A stretch of 64,000 nt of DNA from Prosthecobacter debontii (lineage in GTDB: Bacteria > Verrucomicrobiota > Verrucomicrobiia > Verrucomicrobiales > Akkermansiaceae), in contig CAMBPB010000006.1 of NCBI GenBank assembly GCA_945869465.1, positions 19,896-83,895 on the forward strand, written 5' to 3'. Of this stretch, positions 20,132 to 30,602 are shown one piece after another. The translations under genes and the position numbers were made by a program. Below the pieces are notes generated by a model. The model was given only the letters and a program-made list of their open reading frames with translations. It was not told the DNA's origin and made no database searches. The stretch's first letter is position 1. Each line of letters opens with the position of its first letter.

Positions 20132-21646
20132 TCATTCGCCCTGAATGAATTTCACGAGATCGGCGCGGGTCTTCACCAGATCGGGCGGATTCAGATAGAA
20201 CATGTGACCGCCGTCATAGAAAGTCTCCGTGATGTTGCGCTTTGCGCCGGCCGGCAGATCCAGCAGATGGCGGAGCGAATAGGACACGCCTTCCGGCGGG
20301 GTGGCAAGGTCGGTACGGCCGCCCATCACCAGCACCCGGAGGTGCGGGTTGTCCCGCATCGCCGCAGCCAGTCGATCGCCGACGTTGACCACCTCGTTGT
20401 TGGCGTTCCAGCGCCACGGCTGGACCTTGCCCGTTAGAATCTCATAAGGCTGGTCCTCCTTGTATCCCAACTCGCGCCCGAGGTAATCCATCATTGCGGT
20501 GGAAAAGGCACCGAAGGCCAGCGAGAAGGAAGGATCATACTCCGGTGTCGGTGAGGATTTGCTGGTGGAATCCCATGCGACCCGCGCATCGAAGCGACCC
20601 AAGACCTTGCCCTCGGCGCGGAGCAGTTCGCCGCGGAAAAAGTCCAGGCCGATGCGAAGATCGTAGGTCAGCCACGCGTCGGCGGAAATGCCGGTAAGGC
20701 GCGCCAATTTGCCGGCGATCACCTTGCGCGTTTCCGCGTCCAGCGAGTTTCCCTTGAGCAATGCGCCGGCATATTCACCGAAGGCGTACTCGGTGCTCTC
20801 CTTGATCAGCGCATCACGGTCGCCGGTGATTTTCTTGTGGAAATGCGCCGTGCCGGTGAATGACGGCAGATAGACCATGGAACTGACGTCGTTGCCCGAT
20901 GCGGACCGGAGCGTGGCGAAATCCAGCAGCGACGAGAGCAGCACCACGCCATTGAGCTGCATGCCGTAGCGGGATTGCAAATGGTGGGAAAGCCCGGCGG
21001 CGCGGATTCCGCCATAGGATTCGCCGAGAATGTATTTGGGCGACGACCAGCGGTCGTGCTCGCCGAGCCAGCGCCGGATGAAGTCGCCGACCGACTCGAT
21101 GTCTTCCTGGAGACCATGGAAATCAGCGGGTTTGGTGTCGTTTTCCGCCCGGCTGTAGCCGGTGGAAACCGGATCCACGAACACCAGATCGCAGACGTCC
21201 AGGATACTCATCGGGTTGTCCACCACGCGGGTCGGCGGTGGCGGCGGGGCGGTTCCGTCACCGGGCAGCTTGACGATTTTCGGCCCGAGCACGCCGATGT
21301 GCAGCCAAACCGCCGACGAACCGGGCCCCCCATTGAACGCGAACAGCACCGGGCGATTCGACGTATCATTCACATCCGTGCGCTCATAGCTGACGTGGAA
21401 AATCGAGGCCCGCGCCTTGCCGTCGTCCTGCTTGAGTTGGAGTTTTCCCGTCGTGACTTTGTAAGGGATCTTTTTCCCGCCGATCTCGACCGAGGCTTCC
21501 CGGACGATCGGTTCGACGACCTTGAGCGTTTCCTTGTCCTTCTCGGTGGATTTTTCTTTCGGCGGCGTGTCCGGCTTTTTCTCCGGTTCCGGAGCGGCAA
21601 CGGCGGTGAAGTTGAGGCAAAGCAGCAGGAGAAGGGTGAAGCGCAT
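20132..21646 (-). CDS. Peptidase S10 family (serine carboxypeptidase-like)
   Basis: PVLFAFNGGPGSSAVWLHIGVLGP, DPVSTGYSRA, ILGESYGGIRAAGLSH; signal peptide. Confidence 0.92.
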   Translation of the reverse strand: MRFTLLLLLCLNFTAVAAPEPEKKPDTPPKEKSTEKDKETLKVVEPIVREASVEIGGKKIPYKVTTGKLQLKQDDGKARASIFHVSYERTDVNDTSNRPVLFAFNGGPGSSAVWLHIGVLGPKIVKLPGDGTAPPPPPTRVVDNPMSILDVCDLVFVDPVSTGYSRAENDTKPADFHGLQEDIESVGDFIRRWLGEHDRWSSPKYILGESYGGIRAAGLSHHLQSRYGMQLNGVVLLSSLLDFATLRSASGNDVSSMVYLPSFTGTAHFHKKITGDRDALIKESTEYAFGEYAGALLKGNSLDAETRKVIAGKLARLTGISADAWLTYDLRIGLDFFRGELLRAEGKVLGRFDARVAWDSTSKSSPTPEYDPSFSLAFGAFSTAMMDYLGRELGYKEDQPYEILTGKVQPWRWNANNEVVNVGDRLAAAMRDNPHLRVLVMGGRTDLATPPEGVSYSLRHLLDLPAGAKRNITETFYDGGHMFYLNPPDLVKTRADLVKFIQGE

Positions 21647-21734
21647 GGCGGGTGGGTGAAGCGGTGGTCTCAGAGAATCAAGAGTGCCTGACGGCGAGAT
21701 TCAAGCGCCACCACGTCGGTGGTCCATTCAAATT

Positions 21735-22775
21735 TCAACCCTTGCTCATCGCCCCGATTTCATCGCGGACCATCTTGGCAAACTCCGGCGGCCCCAGCAC
21801 TTTGGCCTGACTCCCGAAACTCAGCACCCAGCGCAGGACCTCCTCCAATCGTCCGACTTCAAATCTCACCTCTACCCGCGTGCCTTTGGCATTCAGCGCC
21901 ACACACTCCTGCGTCGGATGCCAACGGCGCTCCTGGCCGAGCCTTGCCGCGTAATTTTTCAGTTCCACCCGCACCAAATGCCGGGTCGTATCGCCCTCCA
22001 CATTCCAAACGCCAAACGATCGCTTCAAATGCTCGCCGCCGTTAAAGCCAGGCGGACGTTCAAAGCGTTTGTTTGAAACCTTGATCCGATTCATCCGCGG
22101 CAACGCAAAAGTCCGCAAGGCGTCGCGCGCCAAGTCGTGGGCGATCAGGTACCAACCGCCATCGACCTCGCCGAGATGCAGGGGTTGGACCCGCCGGGGT
22201 TCGGCACTTTCCGCTCCCAGTTTTCGGTAATAAAATGTTGTAACAAGTTGTTGAAGAATTGCTTGGGCGATTTCCCCAAGGCGTTTGAGGTCACGCGGAT
22301 CCTGTTCCAAGACCTTGCGCGAGAACGCCTCGTCGAGATCATTCCAGGCGAACTGGATCTTTCCCATCATGCCGCGAGTCAGGCTGCTGAAGGCCGTCCG
22401 CAACACCTCGGCCAAGGGAGTTCCGCGGACGGATTGCAGGGCGTTGCGAGCCAGAAACAATCCCGCCAGTTCTTCGGCGGTGGTTTGGAACACCGGGAAA
22501 TCGGACACATCCTTGGCGTAGGAATAGCCGTGCAGCGCGTCCACATAGACGATGGGCAGGCCGAGTTCGTCGCGCATGAAACTGACGTCGCGCTGGATCG
22601 TTTTGCGTTCGACCGAAAGTTTTTCCGCCAGCACCGTGCAATTCGGATACGCGCCGCTCTTGATCGCCGAGTGAATCTCATAGATCCGGAAGAGCGGGCG
22701 TCGCGTGATTCCAACACGCTCACTTGCATCGTCCAGCAACTTGGCCAGGTCGTTTTGAATCCGGTTCATTTCCAT
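21735..22775 (-). CDS. HTH + WYL domain transcriptional regulator (YafY-like)
   Basis: N-term wHTH CTVLAEKLSVERKTIQRDVSFMRDELGLPIVYV; WYL-like GWYLIAHDLARDALRTFALPRM. Confidence 0.88.
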   Translation of the reverse strand: MEMNRIQNDLAKLLDDASERVGITRRPLFRIYEIHSAIKSGAYPNCTVLAEKLSVERKTIQRDVSFMRDELGLPIVYVDALHGYSYAKDVSDFPVFQTTAEELAGLFLARNALQSVRGTPLAEVLRTAFSSLTRGMMGKIQFAWNDLDEAFSRKVLEQDPRDLKRLGEIAQAILQQLVTTFYYRKLGAESAEPRRVQPLHLGEVDGGWYLIAHDLARDALRTFALPRMNRIKVSNKRFERPPGFNGGEHLKRSFGVWNVEGDTTRHLVRVELKNYAARLGQERRWHPTQECVALNAKGTRVEVRFEVGRLEEVLRWVLSFGSQAKVLGPPEFAKMVRDEIGAMSKG

Positions 22776-22953
22776 GTGAGTCTGTGGGGGTTGAGCCGAG
22801 TAATCCAGACTTGATGCCCTCGAACCCCATGATTTATTACTTGTTACAATATATGTAATGCGGAATCAAAAGGGTGAGGTCAATGGCATGGGATCCGCCG
22901 GCAGGATTCGAGTTCGGGTTCTGTCCCGCAGCGCGTCAATCGGCGCGGGAATC

Positions 22954-25900
22954 TCAAGCAGCCGTGTTGGTTTTCGACAAAACGTCAGGTGCGGCAGTCG
23001 ATTTGCGCACCCGCTTCATCGCGCCCATTGCTCCGACCAACAGGCAAAGCAGGATCGCCAGCCAGGCGAAGCCGCTGTTTGTGCGTTTGAGTTGGAGTTC
23101 GATGGCCATCGGGTGCTCGCCGTCCACTTGCACGCTGCGGCCGAAACTCAGCACGGTGCCGCGTTCCGGCATCGTGACTTCGAGCGCGGCGGGTGCGGGT
23201 TCGGCAGCGAGTTGTTGGGTGACGATGCGGTTGGCGATCTCCTTGAGCGCGGAGTTTTCATCGGCGGAGTTGCCTTCGAGGAAACGGTCGAATTGTTTGG
23301 GATCGTAGTTGTAGGCGCCGCGCAGCACCGGGTTGACCTCGGCGGCGCGGTCGAGCTGCGCGTTTTCCGCCTGTGGCGGAGCGGCCAGGCGGTTGTCGAG
23401 ACCCACCCGCTGGCGGCGGGTGTTCAGGCCTAACACCGCCTGCTGGGTCTTGAGCTGGCGCAGCTGGACGCGCGCGTCCTCGCCGGACGCCGCGTCGAGC
23501 TGGCCGTTGCGCGTCGCGTTGCCGAGTGCGAGGCCGGCCTTTTCCTGATCGCCCGCCTTGAGCCAGGCGTTCGCCTGATCCAGCAGGGCCACTGCGCTTC
23601 TGGCGCCGCTCGCGCGTTGGCCGGTCACGAATGACTGATAGTCCTCGAGCCGGAACGAACCGACCGACTGCTGTTGTTTCAGATCGAAATCCCCGCCGTG
23701 ATCGGCGAGCCGCCAGCCTTCCGGGACCAGCACCTGCCATGTTAGATTTTCCAGCGGCACGTCGAGCACCGGCCCTTCGAGCCGTTTGCCGCGCACCATC
23801 GCGGCGGAATAGACAAAGCGCACGACGGTTGGCTGCCCGACTTCCGGCGACGGAAAGACATGGAACAACCAGGCCCCGCCCTCGCGAACCAGCGTGGCAC
23901 CCTCGTCGTTCACGAACACGTTGAACAACTCGGCCTTGTCCGGCAGCGTGAGCCGCAGCGTGCCTTTGCCGACGACCCGCATCTTCATGCGCACAGCCGT
24001 TAGAGCATCGCCGCCCGGCGCGAGCAAGGTGGTGAGCGAACCCTCGGAAACCCGCAGTTTGCGCAGATCGGCGAGTTTGTGGCGTTTTAAAATGACCGGC
24101 AGCGGCCCCTCGGGATCGGCGACGCGGAAAGCCATGGTCGGCGCGACTTTGCCCGCCGCGCGGCCGAGTGTCGATTGAACCACCGCCCAATCCGTGCGCT
24201 GCCAACCGCGCGGCAGCGCGCCGGCTTCGAGTTCGAGCCGCCCCCCTGCCCTGACGGCGGCGAAGTAGGAAATCGGCCGGACATTTTCCAGCACCACTGG
24301 CTCCACCGACTCCTCGCCGCCGTCCTTGCCTGGACGTTGATACTCGAGTTCCACATCGGTTTCACCGGCGAGCCCGCGTTGGAAACGGATTTCATACAGT
24401 CCGGGTTCCCCCTCGACCGGAATCAGATCCGAAACCGCGGAGCCGGTGGCGCGCACGGTGGCGGCGGCGGTGGGATCGAGTCCCGCAATCCGCACCCGCT
24501 GGGACTTGACCGCAGCGTTTTCGATTCGATAGCCGATATGCACCCGCGAAAGCAGCTGCCCCTCGCGGATTGTGGCATCATGGAAAACCCGCGCCGTCAC
24601 CCAAGGTTCGAGGCGGCTGATTGATAGACCGAGCGCCCAATCGCTTTGCAACAACCGATAGGGCAAGGCGCCGGGCCGGGCCGCGGCGCGCGCGGATTCT
24701 TTCGGTCCGTCGGCAAGTTCGTGGGGATCGAGTTGCAACACGTATTTCCGCTCCACCGCACGCACCTGCAAGCCGCGCTCGGGAACCACCGTGAGCACGC
24801 CGGTTTCGCGGGACGCGTCGCGCAGGCTGAGGCGCGGCACCATCCATTTCTCCTGCGCTCCGGTCGGCTGGCCGGTGAGGGTGAGACTGAACTCACGGCG
24901 TCCCATCGTCTTGCCTGATAGATGAAAGGTCACCACCCGCTTGCCGTCGATTTTGCCCTCGGTCCAGTGGCTCAGGCCCTCGCCGGTGGCGCTCTCGATC
25001 TCGAGGTCCTCCGGCACGTCTAGCGCGAGGCGGAACACCCCGGAGCGCGTGATTGTCACCACCAGGTCGGTGGCCACCACCAGGCGGTCCTCACCTAACG
25101 AAACGAGCTGCCATGACTCTGCCCGCAACTCGGGAGCCACCTCGGTGACCTTGAGCTTGGCCTTCACCGCGCTCGCGCCGTAGCGGAACGCATGCTGGAG
25201 CAGCGCCAGCGGCTGGCCGTCCTTGGTGTGCGGCAGCAGCCGGTTGTTGAAATCCTCGGGATTGACCCGCGAAAGGCCTTCCACTGCGACGGCTTCCGGC
25301 TGCACTTCCTCGCCAAACGCGATTCCTAACAATCCGACCTCTCCCGCCGAGCCTTCCACACGGACCGGTTCGAGTTCCAGCTCCAGCGGCAGGGAGCCGG
25401 CCCCGCGCTGGGTTTCGATGGTGAACGAAAACCCCTGATTCTGGGCGGGCTCCACGCTCACCCGCAGTTCGAGTTTCGCCGGATCGAAGCGCCACGCGCC
25501 GACCGGACCATCGAGCACGTCGCTGACGGTGAAGCCGGCGGGGATCTTCATCGTTAGAGAAGTCACCCGGCCCTGCGCGGGGCGGATGTTCACTGCGTGC
25601 CGGCCGTTCACTACGCCCGGCCCGGGGAGAAACAAATTGGAAACCTCGGCGAAAAACTTCGATTCTTCGGTGTCCGCGTCCCGTTGTTTCGGGCGCGCCC
25701 TGATGATCACCGGATCCACCGGCCCGAGCACTAACATGGCTCCGCTGTGGTCCGGCTTCAGATCCGCGAGCGGCTGGATTTTCGCGGCGCCCGGACAGAA
25801 AAACTCCCAGCCGCCCTGATCCCAACGTAGCGTCACGCGCCGCATCGCGGCCGGAGCGCCAGGCACCTCCCAGCCTTGCAAGGGATCCGTCAGGGGCATT

Positions 25901-28900
25901 TCAAACACCGCCTTGCCAGTCAAACGCCCCGCCTCATCGGCGATCAAGCCATAGGCGTTGCGGCCCTCGCTCCGCATCTTGACGATTCGCAGCCCCTCGC
26001 CCTCAAAGCGGCTCAACACCGCCGGTTCACGCAGTAACAGGAATCGGTCCCCTTCTTCCGCCCGCAACGTCACCTCCACGGAACCGTAAAGCCGCCCGTC
26101 GCGAATCTGCCAGTCGTGGATCATCGATTCCGCGGGTTTCATGCCCGGGATTTCCGCGGCTTGCGCGTTCCATGGCATCAGCAAACCCAGCGCCACGGCA
26201 GCGACCACGGCTTCCACGGGTCCCGGTTTCCGCAGCCCGTCAATGGTTTGATAGATCCGGGGAGCCAGCCAGACCAAGCCCACCAGCGCGACGATTCCGC
26301 AGAACAACGGCGCGCCGCCGCGAACCGATAGAAACGAGGCAACCACCAGGGCAAGTCCGCAGCCGAGCCACCACCGGTCCCGCCGAAGCAAGCCGCGCAG
26401 CGCCACCACGGTCCCCAGCAGGAAGCCCAACCAGACGCCCCAGCCGGTGCGGGCCAGCCACACCGGAACATTGCCGATTTCCACTGCCACCTCGCCATCC
26501 GCCGCCACCACGGGCGCGGCGTATTCCAACACCGCCGAACTCCCGCGAGCGGTCGCTCCGGCCGACACGCCGAGTCCCGCCGCCAGCACGACAAACAGCA
26601 GCCCGAGCGCCAGCACTAGGATTTTTCTAACACCAAATGGGTTTCCCCTGCCCAGCGTGATCGCCGCGAGCCCGGCTAACAACAGCATCGCGGCGCCACC
26701 GCGGCGTTTCGCGAGCCACTCCCAGCCGCTCTCCGCGAGCACCGGTTTCACGAGATCGGCCGTGCCGCCGCGCGGGACGAGCTGGCGGCCCTCGTCGCCG
26801 GTGATCATCCACTCGCCGATCACCACCGGCGCGTCGAGTCGGGGCGCTACCAACCGGAGGTGCATGGCCTTGTCAGCACGGGCGCCATAGAGCAGGGAAA
26901 CCTCCACCGCCTGATTCGGATCCGCCTGCGAGGGCAGCGGCACCAATGTTTCCCCACCGTCGGCACGGGCGTTCACCGCCTCGCCATTGACCTTCGCCTC
27001 CCACAACACAGCTCCCTTTGGAAACACCATGCGCAAGGCGCTGCGACCGCGGGTCTTCACGAAAATCCGGGCGTCCGTCACCCACTGGCCGTCGCGCGAG
27101 ACGCGGCTGGTGAGCTTTTGAAAATCCACCACCTGACCGACGGTTTCGCCGGGTTCGAACCATTCGATTTCCATGCCGATCTTGAAGTCCCGCGCCGTGT
27201 ATTGCCACGCGCCCAAGGTGGGAGCGCTGCTCAGCAGGCGGAACTCGGCGGGTAGCTCGGTGGAATCGATCGCTAACAAAGCACCCTCGCTAACAGACTT
27301 GTGGTTCACCTGCAGCGGGCTCACCACCTGCACAAATCCCCTCTCGCCCTGGACCCCGAGCGGGCTCACCTCGCCGGGTGATAGCTTGCCGCCGTGCGAA
27401 CTCATCGGCTGTTCGAATGTTAGGAGAAGCGTGCCAGTGCCGAGCACCGGCCGCGACAGCGGCACGATCACCGTGTTGCCATCACGCCGCCAGTCGCGGC
27501 CCACGCTCTGGCCGGTGACGTCGATGTTGCCGATCGCCTCGGGCACCGAGATCTTCCATTCGGTCGCGGGCGATCCGACCACGAAGAAGTTGATCAGGAC
27601 GCTGCCATAGACCGCTCCCGCCTTGAGCGAATAGAGGTGAAACACGTCCGCCTGGATGTCCTGGCCGAGCGCTTCCACGGCGAGTCCCACCGTCCACGCG
27701 TCCTCGCGCAAACGGAACGCCTGCTGCAAACCCGGGGTTTTCTTCGGGAAAAACGTGATCGGCACTTCGGCGACGCCGGAGGTCTTGACGGCGGTTAGAC
27801 GATAACCGGCAGCCGCCACCGCGCCGATGTATCCGCGGCGCGATTTAACGCCCGGGAAGCCGAGCGGCTGAAGCGCCCACGGCCCGGCCTTGGCCGCTTG
27901 GTTTTTCTCAAGGCGCACGCTGACGAGTTGGCGGTTGATCACGGGTTGTTTGAAGAGGATCTTGAGCTTGCGTTTCCCGTCCTTGATGTCGCCCGCCACC
28001 GCGTAGTCCGCGACTTCGGCACCGGTCACGGCCGCCACCGCGTGGTCGGCGGGGATTTCCAGCTCCCACTCGCGCAACGGCGCTTCGCGGATGTCCAGTT
28101 CCAAGTCCGTGGCAATCCGGCGGTCGGTCTCGGCCAGTTCGTAAATCGTCACTTCCGTTAGGCCGACCTCCGGCAGCACTTGGTTGGAGTTGACCGCGTA
28201 GCCGTATTCTGCCGAGGGAAACCGATAGACAAACACCTGCCGCAGCTTTTCATCCACGCCGCCGGGGAATTGGCCGGGCGCGAGCTGGATCAGACCCTTT
28301 GCATCCGCCACTTCGATTCTCACCGCGCCGTCATTGGCCACCCGCAGCCAGCCGCTGTGACGCAGCGCGCCGATTGGCGCCATGCGCAGCGACTCCGCCT
28401 TTACGGGGAATCCACCCAGCGCCACCTGCGCTTCGATGACCACCCGGGCCGCGCCTTCGAGGGGCCGGCTCAACTTCACTTCCAGCCGCCGCTTGCCGTT
28501 TGTTTCCCTAACCGCCCAACCGAGCACCGGCTCGCCGGCCACCGACAGCACCTCGCCCGGGCCATCGAGTGTTAGTATCAGGTCGGCGAGTTTGCCTTGC
28601 AACACCCGCAGGTCCACCACCGTCATCTGCCGCAGCAGGCCGCTGCCAACTCTAACATCCGTGGTTTCCGTGCTGGAGAAAAACAGCGCGCCATCGGCCA
28701 CCTTGTCGGCCGTGTGCCAGCCCATCGAGGTCAGCCCGCTTGCCGGGAGGAACCCGCGCCAGAGTTTGTCGGCAAACTCCGGCACCACCGGCAGGGACTT
28801 GTCAAACGCCACGCCGCCGGCCAGACCGTCGATGGTCACCGGCACTACCACGCCGGCGGGCAGGCTGAAGGCCAGCGTCCGCCAATCATCCTTACGGGTC

Positions 28901-29886
28901 ACCGGCACCTCGAAAGCCAGCTCGATGGGAAACTCGCCTTCGCGTTCGGCGACCAGATCGTAGATCCAGGCAGCGTCCTTTTTCCGCAGGACCACGTGCC
29001 AGCCATCGCCGGATACCCCTTCGGTAAGCGCCGCGCCGCCGGCTAACAACTCAACGGCGGAACCATCGCCCAGGGAGCGCGCGGTGCCCGTGAGACGGAA
29101 GGAAACACTGCCACCATTGTCCGACACCTTGCCTGCTAGAGAGGTGTCCATGACCTCCAGCCCGCGGGCGTCGGTGCCGGCGGGTGAGACAGTCATTTTC
29201 ACCATGGCGGCCGCGGTCCCCACGAATTTGGCGCCCGCCGAAACATTCTCAAATCCCTCGAACTTGGCGTTCCGCGCGCCTTCCACCGGCACCAGTCCAT
29301 CCGCCTGGGTCATTTTCAAGTCCACGCCGCGATCGATCGCCATGGTCACTACCAACGAAAACCCGGTGGCATTTCCCGGCCCCACCAGTAACAATCCGGC
29401 ATTTTCCTTTTCAACCTTCTGGCGGGTTTTCACCAGCACTTGAAACACGGCGGAAATCTTGGGTTCCACCTCGACCGGGCGGACATCGAGAAACCGTTCG
29501 CCGTTTTCCGCAACCCGCACCGACCAATCGCGCAGCCCGGTGCCGGTGACTTCCGTCACCTCGCCCGGTCCGTTGAGAGCCAGCGTGAGGATTTCGGCTT
29601 TGCCTTGAAGCACGCGGAAGGTGATTTTCTGTTCGCTGGTGATGGTCTCCAGCCCGACGCGGGCAATCACTTCCGCCGATGCCGAGAAAAACACCGGGGC
29701 CTCCTTCGGTGCCTTGGACCACGGGATGAGCACGACGCGTTCATCGGGTTCCTGGGCGTGGAGGAAGGGGGCGAGGAGCATGGCGATAAGGAGAGTGGAC
29801 ATTCCATTCCACAGCCTTTCCTGCCTTTGCTCGGGACAGGAATGTCCCGGCTCCTCATGGTCGTTCCGTTCGCTTGTGGTTTTCAT
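22954..29886 (-). CDS. Giant (about 2300 aa) internally duplicated secreted/membrane protein of unknown function
   Basis: Single continuous ORF; signal peptide MSTLLIAMLLAPFLHAQ (possible start 29802); hydrophobic helices around 26150-26700 followed by an AQAA signal-like site; C-terminal TM FAWLAILLCLLVGAMGAMKRVRK; beta-rich repeats. Confidence 0.85.
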   Translation of the reverse strand: MKTTSERNDHEEPGHSCPEQRQERLWNGMSTLLIAMLLAPFLHAQEPDERVVLIPWSKAPKEAPVFFSASAEVIARVGLETITSEQKITFRVLQGKAEILTLALNGPGEVTEVTGTGLRDWSVRVAENGERFLDVRPVEVEPKISAVFQVLVKTRQKVEKENAGLLLVGPGNATGFSLVVTMAIDRGVDLKMTQADGLVPVEGARNAKFEGFENVSAGAKFVGTAAAMVKMTVSPAGTDARGLEVMDTSLAGKVSDNGGSVSFRLTGTARSLGDGSAVELLAGGAALTEGVSGDGWHVVLRKKDAAWIYDLVAEREGEFPIELAFEVPVTRKDDWRTLAFSLPAGVVVPVTIDGLAGGVAFDKSLPVVPEFADKLWRGFLPASGLTSMGWHTADKVADGALFFSSTETTDVRVGSGLLRQMTVVDLRVLQGKLADLILTLDGPGEVLSVAGEPVLGWAVRETNGKRRLEVKLSRPLEGAARVVIEAQVALGGFPVKAESLRMAPIGALRHSGWLRVANDGAVRIEVADAKGLIQLAPGQFPGGVDEKLRQVFVYRFPSAEYGYAVNSNQVLPEVGLTEVTIYELAETDRRIATDLELDIREAPLREWELEIPADHAVAAVTGAEVADYAVAGDIKDGKRKLKILFKQPVINRQLVSVRLEKNQAAKAGPWALQPLGFPGVKSRRGYIGAVAAAGYRLTAVKTSGVAEVPITFFPKKTPGLQQAFRLREDAWTVGLAVEALGQDIQADVFHLYSLKAGAVYGSVLINFFVVGSPATEWKISVPEAIGNIDVTGQSVGRDWRRDGNTVIVPLSRPVLGTGTLLLTFEQPMSSHGGKLSPGEVSPLGVQGERGFVQVVSPLQVNHKSVSEGALLAIDSTELPAEFRLLSSAPTLGAWQYTARDFKIGMEIEWFEPGETVGQVVDFQKLTSRVSRDGQWVTDARIFVKTRGRSALRMVFPKGAVLWEAKVNGEAVNARADGGETLVPLPSQADPNQAVEVSLLYGARADKAMHLRLVAPRLDAPVVIGEWMITGDEGRQLVPRGGTADLVKPVLAESGWEWLAKRRGGAAMLLLAGLAAITLGRGNPFGVRKILVLALGLLFVVLAAGLGVSAGATARGSSAVLEYAAPVVAADGEVAVEIGNVPVWLARTGWGVWLGFLLGTVVALRGLLRRDRWWLGCGLALVVASFLSVRGGAPLFCGIVALVGLVWLAPRIYQTIDGLRKPGPVEAVVAAVALGLLMPWNAQAAEIPGMKPAESMIHDWQIRDGRLYGSVEVTLRAEEGDRFLLLREPAVLSRFEGEGLRIVKMRSEGRNAYGLIADEAGRLTGKAVFEMPLTDPLQGWEVPGAPAAMRRVTLRWDQGGWEFFCPGAAKIQPLADLKPDHSGAMLVLGPVDPVIIRARPKQRDADTEESKFFAEVSNLFLPGPGVVNGRHAVNIRPAQGRVTSLTMKIPAGFTVSDVLDGPVGAWRFDPAKLELRVSVEPAQNQGFSFTIETQRGAGSLPLELELEPVRVEGSAGEVGLLGIAFGEEVQPEAVAVEGLSRVNPEDFNNRLLPHTKDGQPLALLQHAFRYGASAVKAKLKVTEVAPELRAESWQLVSLGEDRLVVATDLVVTITRSGVFRLALDVPEDLEIESATGEGLSHWTEGKIDGKRVVTFHLSGKTMGRREFSLTLTGQPTGAQEKWMVPRLSLRDASRETGVLTVVPERGLQVRAVERKYVLQLDPHELADGPKESARAAARPGALPYRLLQSDWALGLSISRLEPWVTARVFHDATIREGQLLSRVHIGYRIENAAVKSQRVRIAGLDPTAAATVRATGSAVSDLIPVEGEPGLYEIRFQRGLAGETDVELEYQRPGKDGGEESVEPVVLENVRPISYFAAVRAGGRLELEAGALPRGWQRTDWAVVQSTLGRAAGKVAPTMAFRVADPEGPLPVILKRHKLADLRKLRVSEGSLTTLLAPGGDALTAVRMKMRVVGKGTLRLTLPDKAELFNVFVNDEGATLVREGGAWLFHVFPSPEVGQPTVVRFVYSAAMVRGKRLEGPVLDVPLENLTWQVLVPEGWRLADHGGDFDLKQQQSVGSFRLEDYQSFVTGQRASGARSAVALLDQANAWLKAGDQEKAGLALGNATRNGQLDAASGEDARVQLRQLKTQQAVLGLNTRRQRVGLDNRLAAPPQAENAQLDRAAEVNPVLRGAYNYDPKQFDRFLEGNSADENSALKEIANRIVTQQLAAEPAPAALEVTMPERGTVLSFGRSVQVDGEHPMAIELQLKRTNSGFAWLAILLCLLVGAMGAMKRVRKSTAAPDVLSKTNTAA
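29776..29852. repeat. Composite palindromic repeat, copy A
   Basis: gagcatggcgataaggagagtggacattccattccacagcctttcctgcctttgctcgggacaggaatgtcccgg. Confidence 0.85.
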
Positions 29887-29974
29887 TTGATTGGTTCTAA
29901 CAATATTATTGCGGCACGTGCGTAAACGCCGTGTCAATTCGCTGGCGCTCCCTCCACTCCCCTCCCCTTTTGTA

Positions 29975-30466
29975 TTATTCTTTCTTCGGCTTCCCGTCTG
30001 CTTGCGGGGTTGCCTGCTCCGCCTGCTCTTTCGTTAGAACCGAGAGTCGGGTGATCGGACGTTCCGGAAATTTGGAACCTGCCTGGGTGACGTAGTCGTG
30101 GTTCCATTGCAAACGAACCAGATCGCCGGGCTTGAGGGCGAGGATGGCATCCCGAATGGCGGCGGGCACCTTTGGGTTCTTCAGGTTGTCCTCGATGAGC
30201 ACGAGAAAGCGCGCCTGTTTCGGATCGCCGTATTCTCCGGGTTTTTCGTAACTCAGGTATCTGACGATGTCGAAAGTGGCGAGTTTGCCGGATTCCCCGC
30301 AGCGGTCCGGGCAGAGGGAGGTCCTGCCCATGCACTGATGATCCTTCAAACCCGTGAAGCGGGCGACGGTTTCGTGTGCGGATAACAACTCGCGCTGTTT
30401 TTCCGGGGCGGGTTCCTGGGCAAACGTGATGCCGGAGAGCATAAGGGCGATAAGGAGCGTGGACAT
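29975..30466 (-). CDS. Small secreted protein of unknown function
   Basis: MSTLLIALMLSGITFAQEPAPEKQ signal peptide; C-terminal basic-domain-like GDLVRLQWNHDYVTQAGSKFPERPITRLSVL; longer in-frame starts run through a palindromic repeat. Confidence 0.65.
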   Translation of the reverse strand: MSTLLIALMLSGITFAQEPAPEKQRELLSAHETVARFTGLKDHQCMGRTSLCPDRCGESGKLATFDIVRYLSYEKPGEYGDPKQARFLVLIEDNLKNPKVPAAIRDAILALKPGDLVRLQWNHDYVTQAGSKFPERPITRLSVLTKEQAEQATPQADGKPKKE

Positions 30467-30512
30467 TCCTGTCCACCGTCTTCCCTGCCGGTGCTCGGGA
30501 CAGGAATGCCCA
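30437..30512. repeat. Composite palindromic repeat, copy B
   Basis: gagcataagggcgataaggagcgtggacattcctgtccaccgtcttccctgccggtgctcgggacaggaatgcccac; near-copy of A. Confidence 0.85.
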
Positions 30513-30602
30513 CTCTTCTTAGGCTTCGCAACGATTCGGTGGGATGCGGTTTTCATTTTGATAGGGGGAGATGGCGGCGGGCAGGATGCCCGCGCCACCT
30601 GG

